A stretch of DNA of 35,944 nt, from contig JAFZPG010000022.1 in the NCBI GenBank assembly GCA_017550425.1, positions 1 through 35,944 on the forward strand. The letters run 5' to 3'. Origin of the DNA: Lachnospiraceae bacterium. Lineage in GTDB: Bacteria; Bacillota; Clostridia; Lachnospirales; Lachnospiraceae. The position numbers and the translations under genes were made by a program. Positions 26,124-33,141 of this stretch are shown in pieces. Under the pieces are notes generated by a model. That model did not search any database, had not been told where the DNA came from, and saw nothing but the letters and a program-made list of their open reading frames with translations. The stretch's first letter is position 1. The number at the start of each line of letters is the position of its first letter.

Positions 26124-28256
26124 ATGAAACACAAGCAAACAAAAAGATTAGTATCGATCCTGCTCTGTGTGGTGATGATCGTGGTGTTGTTGCCGTTGAT
26201 GGGATGGGGGGAAAAGGTCGAGGCCGCCGGCGCGACGATCACCACTCAACCGAAGAGCATCTATTCGGCCGCAGGAACCACGGCGAAATTCACGGTAGCG
26301 GCAACCGGTACTGGAACGTTGAAATATCAGTGGCAGTCGCGTAAGGACTCTTCGGCCGCCTGGGCGAACTCGGGCCAGACCGGAGCGAAGACGGCTACAC
26401 TGTCCGTTTCCGTAACTGCAGGTCTGCATGGCTGGCAGTTCCGTTGCATCGTGACCGATGGAAACGGATCGACGACTGCTTCAAATGCAGCCACCTTATT
26501 TACGAAGGTAGGCATCTCTTCCCAGCCTAAGAATACGACGGTTACCGTCGGGAACACCGCGAAGTTTACGGTAACGGCGGTTGGCAAGGGAACGCTCACA
26601 TATCAGTGGCAGTCACGTAAGAATTCTTCGAGTTCGTGGGCGAATTCGGGCCAGACCGGAGCGAAGAGCGCGACCCTGTCGGTAGCGACTACAACGGGCC
26701 TGCATGGCTGGCAGTTCCGCTGCATCGTTAAAGATTCGACCGGTGCTTCCGTGGCTTCGAGCGCCGCAACACTGACTCTGATCCCGAAGATCACGACACA
26801 ACCGACCAATGTTAACACGAATGGTGGTTCCACGGCGAAATTCACGGTAGCTGCGACCGGTAAGGCAACCCTTTCTTATCAGTGGCAGTCTCGCAAGAAT
26901 TCATCGGCAGAATGGGCGAACTCGGGCCAGACCGGAGCGAAGACCGCTACTCTATCCGTAGCTGCGACCGCCGGCCTGCATGGCTGGCAGTTCCGTTGCG
27001 TCGTGACCGATGGAAACGGACAGAAGGCTGCCTCCAACGCAGCAACATTGTCCGTTGCTCCGGAGATCACTTCACAGCCTGTGGATCAGTATGTTTCTTT
27101 GGGTTCTGCCGCTACATTTAAGGTATCGGCAAAAGGCAACGGAACGCTCTCCTATCAGTGGCAGTCCCGTAAAAACGCTTCGTCGGAATGGGCGAACTCA
27201 GGCCAGACCGGAGCGAAGACCGCAACGCTCAAGGTTTCGACGACTGCAGGCCTGCAGGGTTGGCAGTTCCGTTGCGTTGTCACCGACGGCAATGGCAAGT
27301 CATGGGGATCCCGTGCGGCTACATTGACCATGTACAACATCCCGATCAATGAAAAAACATTCCCGGATTCCATTTTCCGTAAAGAGATCCTGGATTATTG
27401 CGACACGAATAAAGATGGAAAACTCGGAGAGTCAGAACTTGCGATCATTGGCCTTGATGTAAACGGTTGTATTATCGCGAACCTTAAGGGTGTAGAGTTC
27501 TTCACCTCTCTGAAAGAACTCTACTGCTATGATTGCTGTTTGACGTCTTTGGATGTGAGTGGCAATCCGGATCTGGAGATCTTGTTCTGTTGGAATAACG
27601 GACTGAAATCTCTGAATGTGACTTCGAACGCGAAGTTGAGAAACCTCTGCTGTGATTACAATAATCTGACAAAACTGGATGTGTCTAAGAATACATTACT
27701 GTCGTTCTTCTGTTGTAATTCGAATGATCTGACGACGTTGGATATCAGCAAGAACACGGCTCTGACCTATCTGAACTGTGCTTTTAACCAGCTTTCAAAA
27801 CTGGATGTCAGCAAGAATAAAGCACTGGAGCAGTTGTTCTGCGAAAACAACAAGTTAACATCTTTGAATGTAAGTGCTTGTACGGCTTTGCACGAACTTC
27901 ACTGTTTCAAAAATAAGTTGACATCTCTGACAGTGGATCCCGGGATCGTTTTGATCGATGCCGATGACAACGCTTTGACTTCGCTGAATGTGAGCGCCTG
28001 CACGGAACTGAAGTATCTGTACTGCTCATATAATAATCTTTCGAAGCTGGATGTTACCAAGAACACAAAACTGGGAGAATTGACATGTGCTTCCAACCAG
28101 TTGACTTCTTTGAATGTAAGCAAAAATACGAAGTTGACTACGTTGGCTTGCCAGATCAATAAGATCACAAAACTGGATGTGACGAACTGCACATTACTGT
28201 ATGATCTTAATGTGGATGATACCGTAGAGGTGATCGGAATGCAAGCCGTAGGTTGA
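26124..28256 (+). CDS. Ig-repeat secreted protein D (four Ig repeats plus EF-hand/LRR)
   Basis: A 710-residue secreted protein. The signal peptide (RLVSILLCVVMIVVLLPLMG) is followed directly by four Ig-like repeats, each with the gene-specific NSGQTGAK core. From about residue 407 comes the cap INEKTFPDSIFRKE with one canonical EF-hand loop, DTNKDGKLGESE (427-438). About a dozen 21-residue leucine-rich repeats with LDVSKN and a Cys per turn follow to the end. This is the lipoprotein 7352 module carried on an Ig stalk. GGAGGG just before ATG 26124 sets the start. There is no anchor motif. Probably a ligand-binding or adhesive surface protein. Partner unknown. Confidence 0.86.
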   Translation: MKHKQTKRLVSILLCVVMIVVLLPLMGWGEKVEAAGATITTQPKSIYSAAGTTAKFTVAATGTGTLKYQWQSRKDSSAAWANSGQTGAKTATLSVSVTAGLHGWQFRCIVTDGNGSTTASNAATLFTKVGISSQPKNTTVTVGNTAKFTVTAVGKGTLTYQWQSRKNSSSSWANSGQTGAKSATLSVATTTGLHGWQFRCIVKDSTGASVASSAATLTLIPKITTQPTNVNTNGGSTAKFTVAATGKATLSYQWQSRKNSSAEWANSGQTGAKTATLSVAATAGLHGWQFRCVVTDGNGQKAASNAATLSVAPEITSQPVDQYVSLGSAATFKVSAKGNGTLSYQWQSRKNASSEWANSGQTGAKTATLKVSTTAGLQGWQFRCVVTDGNGKSWGSRAATLTMYNIPINEKTFPDSIFRKEILDYCDTNKDGKLGESELAIIGLDVNGCIIANLKGVEFFTSLKELYCYDCCLTSLDVSGNPDLEILFCWNNGLKSLNVTSNAKLRNLCCDYNNLTKLDVSKNTLLSFFCCNSNDLTTLDISKNTALTYLNCAFNQLSKLDVSKNKALEQLFCENNKLTSLNVSACTALHELHCFKNKLTSLTVDPGIVLIDADDNALTSLNVSACTELKYLYCSYNNLSKLDVTKNTKLGELTCASNQLTSLNVSKNTKLTTLACQINKITKLDVTNCTLLYDLNVDDTVEVIGMQAVG
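26235..27333 (+). repeat. Ig-like repeat array, gene D (4 copies)
   Basis: The YQWQ codons start at 26325, 26601, 26877 and 27153, exactly 276 bases apart. The codons for NSGQTGAK are nearly identical in all four. Confidence 0.9.
27450..28240 (+). repeat. Leucine-rich repeat array, gene D
   Basis: 21-residue units, 63 bases each (for example the L-D/N-V codons at 27549 and 27612). They share the pattern LxxLxCxxNxLxxLDVSxN with the lipoprotein array at 7780-8560. Confidence 0.8.
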
Positions 28257-28279
28257 TCCGAAAATCAAATAGGAGTCAG

Positions 28280-28311
28280 GAACGGCGACGGAAGATCTTC
28301 CGTCGCCGTTC
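28280..28311 (+). terminator. Perfect 32-base palindrome, terminator of gene D
   Basis: Two 16-base arms (28280-28295, 28296-28311) are exact reverse complements with AGATCT at the centre. There is no U-run after it, so termination may be weak or bidirectional. Confidence 0.65.
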
Positions 28312-28350
28312 TACATAAGCAAGAAAACAGCGACGTTTAGGGGCAGAAGG

Positions 28351-28379
28351 TGGAACGAAAAAAACAACAATGATATAAT
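28351..28379 (+). promoter_or_regulatory. Promoter of gene E
   Basis: TGGAAC (28351-28356, weak), a 17-base spacer and TATAAT (28374-28379) with TGA before it. It has the same TGATATAAT extended -10 as gene D. Confidence 0.55.
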
Positions 28380-28471
28380 CGAACCGCGGAGTGTGCAAGA
28401 AGATCCGTGAACCCCTATGGGGAAACAGAAGGAAACAGAAGGAAAAACAAAAAAAGAAAAGAGGGAAAATG

Positions 28472-31312
28472 ATGAGAAAAGGAAGAAAAAGACTTTTCAA
28501 AGTCCTGGCCGGCTGTTTGGCGGCTTTTTTGACGTTGGGAAGCACTGCCGTACCCTATGGCGGTACTAAGGCAGTTTATGCTGACGCGTATGATGACATT
28601 TACGATCCCGTGCCGATCAATGCATCCACATTCCCGGATGCGAATTTCCGCGCCGTAGTGCTTGCGGATTTTGACACGAATGGGGATCATATCCTCGAAT
28701 CCAGAGAGATCGTTTATGCCCGAAACCTGTGGTGCGTCAAAAAAGGCATCAAGTCCTTACAAGGAATTGAATATCTGAAGGAACTTCGCGGTATTTACTG
28801 CATGGATAACCAGATTTCGAGCTGGAACCTGAGCCAAAACAAATTATTGACCGGTATCTGGTGTTCCGGCAACCTGTTCACTTCGCTGGATTTCACCGTA
28901 AACCCGGCTTTGGAATGGGTATATGCATTTGACTGCAAACTGACTTACTTCAATGTAAAAAACAACTCGGAAATGTCTTACATTGAGATCAATTCCAATC
29001 CTCTGGGATCGATTGACGTCAGCCATAATCCCAAACTGGAACACCTGATGGTCGGAGACTGCGGACTGACGAAGCTGGATGTGACACATAACCCGAATCT
29101 GCAACATCTGGATGCATTCCGCAATAAGTTTAAGTCGCTGGATCTGTCGCAGAACCCGAAGATGAAACGTCTGGATGTCTGGGATAATCCGGGCCTGGGC
29201 GACGTAGACACCAGCAATATGCCCGGTCTTCAGTACTATAACTGTGCGAAGAACAACTGCACCAGCGTGGATGTCAGCAAGAACCCTGAGCTGCAGAAAC
29301 TGGTCGTAAGTTATAACCGTGGCTATCTGAAGAGCCTGGATATCTCGCACAATCCCAAACTGGCGATCCTTCAGATCCAGGACAACGAACTGACATCTTT
29401 GGATATCTCTCACAATCCCATGCTTCGTTTTATCTGGGGCGGGTATAATAACATTACGAAACTGAACATCGGAAATAATCCCTTCCTGCAAAAGATCTAC
29501 AACGAAGGCACATGGAAGGATGAAGGCTATAATTCAAGTTCCTGGACCATTGATTACGGCGGCGAAGATTCGACCGAGGGAGATAATCTCTTCATTTTGT
29601 GGTTGGACAACAAAGTTAAGATCGTAAACGAACCCGACGGGGATCCTTTTGTCGATCTGTATCCGCCGGAACCGACCGGAGATATGTCCGACTTTATCAC
29701 GAGAGAGAACATGGTCCAGACCCTGTATGAGATGGCAGGAAAGCCTTCGGTCACCGGCCTTACGACCCGTTTTGACGATGTGGAATACGGGGAATGGTAC
29801 ACGGACGCCCTGCTTTGGGGCGAGAAATACTCGATCTGCGTCGGCTATCCTTATACTTCAGCTGATTCGTTCGGTATCGGAATCTATTTGAATCGTCAGG
29901 ATCTGATGCTGATGCTCATGCGTTACGCTGAATACATTGGTTACGAACGTGCCATCGACTTTGGTCGTTCCGATGATTTCCTGGATTATTTTGACGTGGA
30001 TTACGATCACTGGGAGGCGGTCTGCTGGGCTGCGACCTGGCGTATCATGGAGGGACGCGGCGAGCCCGGCGCCCCGAAGGATGAACGCACCATTTCTCCC
30101 TGGGAGAAAGCGACCCGGGAAGAGATCCTTCAGATGATCAACAACATGTATGAAGTGAATAAGGTGAATGCGACCGCAAAGATCGCGACACCCGGAACGT
30201 TAGATTTGGCCATTACGAAGCAACCGGCAGATATGAGCGTTACGGCCGGTTCCACTGCGAAATTCGAAATACAAGCGACCGGAAAGGGAACATTGACCTA
30301 TCAGTGGCAGTCCCGCAAGAATTCCTCGAGCGCATGGACGAATTCCGGCCAAAGCGGAGCGACTACAAAGGCGCTTTCCGTTGCAACGACAGCAGGCTTA
30401 AACGGTTGGCAGTTCCGCTGTGCAGTGACAAATGGTTTGGGAAAGACAAAGTATTCAAAAACGGTAACCCTATCCATCGTTCCGAAGATCACTGCCCAGC
30501 CTAAAAATACATTTGCGGTGGCAGGATCGACCGCACAGTTTACGGTCGCAGCGACCGGAACGGGTAGGCTCACCTATCAGTGGCAGTCCCGAAAATATTC
30601 CACCGGAACCTGGGTGAATTCCGGTCAGACCGGCGCGAAGACAAATACACTTTCCGTAGCTACTACAAAGGGATTGAACGGATGGCAGTTCCGTTGTGTC
30701 GTAACGGATGCCAACGGACAGAAAACCTATTCGCAGTCGGCGACCCTCGGCATCACACCTTGTATCAAGACCCAGCCGAAGAATACGAGCGCCACGCCCG
30801 GAGCGGCGGTGAAGTTCACTGTAGCTGCGACCGGTCAGGGAACGCTGACTTATCAGTGGCAGTCCCGTAAGGATGCAAACAGCGCCTGGGCGAATTCCGG
30901 TCAGAGCGGCGCAAAAACCGCGGCACTTTCATTGACCGCGACCGAAGGCCTGAATGGCTGGCAGTTTAGGTGTATCGTGACAGACGGAAACGGAAGGAAG
31001 GAGATCTCCGATCCCGCTACGCTTTCTATCGTCAAGATCACGACCCAGCCGAAGAGCACGAGTGTTAAGGCCGGCACCACAGCGAAGTTTACGGTAACGG
31101 CAACATCCGGTACGGGTAAACTGACCTATCAGTGGCAGTCCCGTAAGAATTCCTCGAGCGCATGGGCGAATTCCGGCCAGAGCGGAGCGAAAACGAAGAC
31201 ACTTTCCGTTGCGACTACAAAAGGCCTGAACGGCTGGCAGTTCCGTTGCATCATAACGGATGCAAACGGAAAGCAATTGATCACAAACACGGTGACATTG
31301 ACCGTAAAATAA
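28472..31312 (+). CDS. Ig-repeat surface protein E (EF-hand/LRR, SLH-like region, four Ig repeats)
   Basis: A 946-residue secreted protein and the largest of the set. The signal peptide covers about residues 1-38. The cap INASTFPDANFRAV has an EF-hand-like loop DTNGDHILESRE (68-79, Gly6 replaced by His). Leucine-rich repeats run to about 375. Residues 403-565 look like S-layer-homology repeats: ITRENMVQTLYEMAG, FDDVEYGEWYTDALLWG, then LNRQDLMLMLMRYAEY and a second DHWEAVCWAATW unit. From about 578 there are four Ig-like repeats with the NSGQSGAKT/NSGQTGAKT core. The SLH-like part is the only candidate wall anchor among the five proteins. AGAGGG lies 6 bases before ATG 28472, and ATG 28469 is an alternative. 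Confidence 0.85.
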   Translation: MRKGRKRLFKVLAGCLAAFLTLGSTAVPYGGTKAVYADAYDDIYDPVPINASTFPDANFRAVVLADFDTNGDHILESREIVYARNLWCVKKGIKSLQGIEYLKELRGIYCMDNQISSWNLSQNKLLTGIWCSGNLFTSLDFTVNPALEWVYAFDCKLTYFNVKNNSEMSYIEINSNPLGSIDVSHNPKLEHLMVGDCGLTKLDVTHNPNLQHLDAFRNKFKSLDLSQNPKMKRLDVWDNPGLGDVDTSNMPGLQYYNCAKNNCTSVDVSKNPELQKLVVSYNRGYLKSLDISHNPKLAILQIQDNELTSLDISHNPMLRFIWGGYNNITKLNIGNNPFLQKIYNEGTWKDEGYNSSSWTIDYGGEDSTEGDNLFILWLDNKVKIVNEPDGDPFVDLYPPEPTGDMSDFITRENMVQTLYEMAGKPSVTGLTTRFDDVEYGEWYTDALLWGEKYSICVGYPYTSADSFGIGIYLNRQDLMLMLMRYAEYIGYERAIDFGRSDDFLDYFDVDYDHWEAVCWAATWRIMEGRGEPGAPKDERTISPWEKATREEILQMINNMYEVNKVNATAKIATPGTLDLAITKQPADMSVTAGSTAKFEIQATGKGTLTYQWQSRKNSSSAWTNSGQSGATTKALSVATTAGLNGWQFRCAVTNGLGKTKYSKTVTLSIVPKITAQPKNTFAVAGSTAQFTVAATGTGRLTYQWQSRKYSTGTWVNSGQTGAKTNTLSVATTKGLNGWQFRCVVTDANGQKTYSQSATLGITPCIKTQPKNTSATPGAAVKFTVAATGQGTLTYQWQSRKDANSAWANSGQSGAKTAALSLTATEGLNGWQFRCIVTDGNGRKEISDPATLSIVKITTQPKSTSVKAGTTAKFTVTATSGTGKLTYQWQSRKNSSSAWANSGQSGAKTKTLSVATTKGLNGWQFRCIITDANGKQLITNTVTLTVK
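30205..31309 (+). repeat. Ig-like repeat array, gene E (4 copies)
   Basis: The YQWQ codons start at 30299, 30575, 30851 and 31127, exactly 276 bases apart. Confidence 0.9.
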
Positions 31313-31314
31313 TA

Positions 31315-31377
31315 AGGGCGGAAGTCGCCCTGACGACAGATACCCGCGATGAACGCAAGTTCGTCGCGGGTGTTTGT
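31315..31377 (+). terminator. Double hairpin terminator after gene E
   Basis: A small 6-base stem (31315-31320 with 31326-31331) is followed by a 13-base stem (31342-31354 with 31359-31371, one G-T pair, GCAA loop) and GTTTGTT. The second hairpin is the likely terminator. Confidence 0.75.
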
Positions 31378-31401
31378 TATATTCCGAACCTCGGTTTTAT
31401 A

Positions 31402-31430
31402 TGGACATTTTGTACTTTCTATGGTACTAT
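31402..31430 (+). promoter_or_regulatory. Promoter of the peroxiredoxin gene
   Basis: TGGACA (31402-31407), a 17-base spacer and TACTAT (31425-31430) with TGG before it. Confidence 0.6.
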
Positions 31431-31491
31431 TATAGGGTATACTCAGGATCCGATTACACAATATCATCCGGTAAAAAACAGGAGGTCTACT

Positions 31492-32184
31492 ATGAACATG
31501 AACGAAAACGAGACCCTGCAGGAGCAGGTCGTAAGAATGCCTATGATCGGCGATGCGGCGCCGTATTTCCGCAGCATGACTACGAAGGGTAAGGTGAATT
31601 TCCCGGGGGATTACCGCGGAAAATGGGTGGTTTTCTTTTCGCACCCGGCGGATTTCACACCTGTGTGCACTACGGAGTTTATCGCGTTTGCGAAACGCTA
31701 TGAGGAGTTCAAGGCGATGAACGTCGAACTTCTGGGCCTGTCCATCGACTCCCTGCATTCGCACCTGGCCTGGGCGAAGAGCATCGAAAAGATCGACTGG
31801 AAGGGGCAGGGCTGCGTGAAACTGCCGTTCCCGATCGTGGCCGACATCAGCATGAATGTGGCGCGTTCCTATGGCATGCTGCAGACCGTGGCGAAGACCC
31901 AGACCATCCGCGCCGTGTTCATCATTGACCCCGAAGGCATCATCCGCGCGATCCTGTACTATCCGATGTCGACAGGACGCAACATCGACGAGATCAAACG
32001 TGTCATTCTGTCGCTTCAGAAGCATGACGCGGAAAATGTCTCCACTCCGGCGGACTGGAACCCGGGAGACGATGTTGTGATGGGCGCACCTCTGACGCTC
32101 GAAGAGGCGCAGGCACGCATCGAAGGCGGCGACGACCGCCTGATCCCTTACGATTGGTATCTGACCGCCGTAAAGGAGAAATAA
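31492..32184 (+). CDS. 1-Cys peroxiredoxin (Prx6-like)
   Basis: A thiol peroxidase that reduces hydrogen peroxide or organic peroxides in the cytoplasm. The active site is HPADFTPVCTTEF with peroxidatic C59 and T56. AVFIIDPEGIIRAILYYP and the C-terminal PADWNPGDDVV arm are typical of the Prx6 group. At 230 residues it is full length. The C-terminal arm (GDDVVMGAPLTLEEA to the end) has no Cys, so it lacks the resolving Cys that some relatives have there. GGAGG sits 6 bases before ATG 31492. The same frame is open upstream through the terminator, but that stretch is not coding. It probably complements the superoxide reductase at 5248. Confidence 0.94.
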   Translation: MNMNENETLQEQVVRMPMIGDAAPYFRSMTTKGKVNFPGDYRGKWVVFFSHPADFTPVCTTEFIAFAKRYEEFKAMNVELLGLSIDSLHSHLAWAKSIEKIDWKGQGCVKLPFPIVADISMNVARSYGMLQTVAKTQTIRAVFIIDPEGIIRAILYYPMSTGRNIDEIKRVILSLQKHDAENVSTPADWNPGDDVVMGAPLTLEEAQARIEGGDDRLIPYDWYLTAVKEK

Positions 32185-32211
32185 AACTTCTTTTCTTCGG
32201 AGGTATGCATT

Positions 32212-33102
32212 ATGGAGAAATTGAAGCAAAAGAAACGACTGGTCGCGATCATTGTGTCGGCGATCCTGTTGGGAGCCCTGCTTCTGATCGGTATCCTGAG
32301 CGGAAATCTGGCCCAGAAAGAGTGGGAGTCGTTTAAAGAATTTTGCGTTGTTTTGATCAAGATCATAGCATTTACCGCGGCCTGTATCTTTGTGGAAAAC
32401 CTCATCCTGTTCATCATGGGGCTGTTTAAACCGAAGAACCATAGGGCGCTGACGTTGTTCTCGCTGGCGGGCAGCCTTTTGAAATATGTGACCGCGATCG
32501 TGATCGTCTGCGGCATTCTGGTCTTCTGCGGGGTCAATGTGACCGGCATCGTCGCCACTGTCAGTGTGGTAGCGTTGATCGTCGGCTTCTCGGCAGAGAG
32601 TCTGATCGAAGATATGATCACCGGCCTTTTTATGATGTTGGAGAACCAGTACAATGTGGGCGATATCCTGGAGGTCGGAGGCTTCCGCGGTACGGTTACG
32701 TCGATCGGCATCCGCACCACCTGCATCACCGATCCCGGCGGGAACATCAAGATCATCAACAATTCCCAGATGAAGAATATCCTGAACCGTTCCAACCGCA
32801 CGTCACGCGCGTTCTGCGAGATCGCGATCCCGTACGGCACCGATCTGGAAAAACTGGAGAGCGGCATCCCGGCTATGTGTGAGGAGATCTACAATAATCA
32901 CACGGATAAGATGAAAGCGATCCCGGTCTACCTGGGCGTGTCTGCATTGGCCGAAAGCGCAGTAATGCTGAAGTTCATCGTGGATGTGGAAGAAGCGGAC
33001 ATCTATGCGGTCTGCCGCATCCTGAACCATGATATCCTGCTCGGATTCCGCAAACTCGGTGTGGAGTGCCCGTTCCCGCAGTTGGATGTTCACTCCGTGT
33101 AA
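32212..33102 (+). CDS. Small-conductance mechanosensitive channel (MscS family)
   Basis: A 296-residue MscS-type channel that releases solutes on hypo-osmotic shock. Hydrophobic segments lie near residues 9-30, 42-66 and 78-105. They are followed by the pore-lining helix region (IVATVSVVALIVGFSAESL) and the beta-domain segment YNVGDILEVGGFRGTV. The C-terminal region (190-296) is the mixed alpha/beta vestibule. The length is close to E. coli MscS. CGGAGG lies 8 bases before the ATG. It starts 27 bases after the peroxiredoxin gene and is probably co-transcribed. Confidence 0.92.
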   Translation: MEKLKQKKRLVAIIVSAILLGALLLIGILSGNLAQKEWESFKEFCVVLIKIIAFTAACIFVENLILFIMGLFKPKNHRALTLFSLAGSLLKYVTAIVIVCGILVFCGVNVTGIVATVSVVALIVGFSAESLIEDMITGLFMMLENQYNVGDILEVGGFRGTVTSIGIRTTCITDPGGNIKIINNSQMKNILNRSNRTSRAFCEIAIPYGTDLEKLESGIPAMCEEIYNNHTDKMKAIPVYLGVSALAESAVMLKFIVDVEEADIYAVCRILNHDILLGFRKLGVECPFPQLDVHSV

Positions 33103-33141
33103 GATTGGTCAATGGCTTCTTGCGAAAGGCAGGATAAGGCT

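Noticed and set aside
20284-31276. Long open frames on the - strand opposite the Ig repeats (for example 20634-21152, 26327-26599, 31129-32442)
   Set aside because: They recur in the same place over each repeat and mirror its codon pattern, lack convincing ribosome sites, and lie opposite well-supported genes. They are shadows of the repeat.
20263-31309. Regular repeats considered as a CRISPR array
   Set aside because: The 276-base units are coding, in frame and diverged in the manner of protein domains. There are no short identical repeats with unique spacers and no cas genes.
18940-31312. Diversity-generating retroelement with a variable C-terminal target
   Set aside because: No reverse transcriptase gene or template repeat is visible. 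The repeats differ at codons throughout, not mainly at template adenines.
31162-31491. In-frame extension of the peroxiredoxin reading frame upstream to 31162
   Set aside because: It runs through the end of gene E, the terminator and the promoter. The strong GGAGG site is at 31481 and family alignment begins after it.
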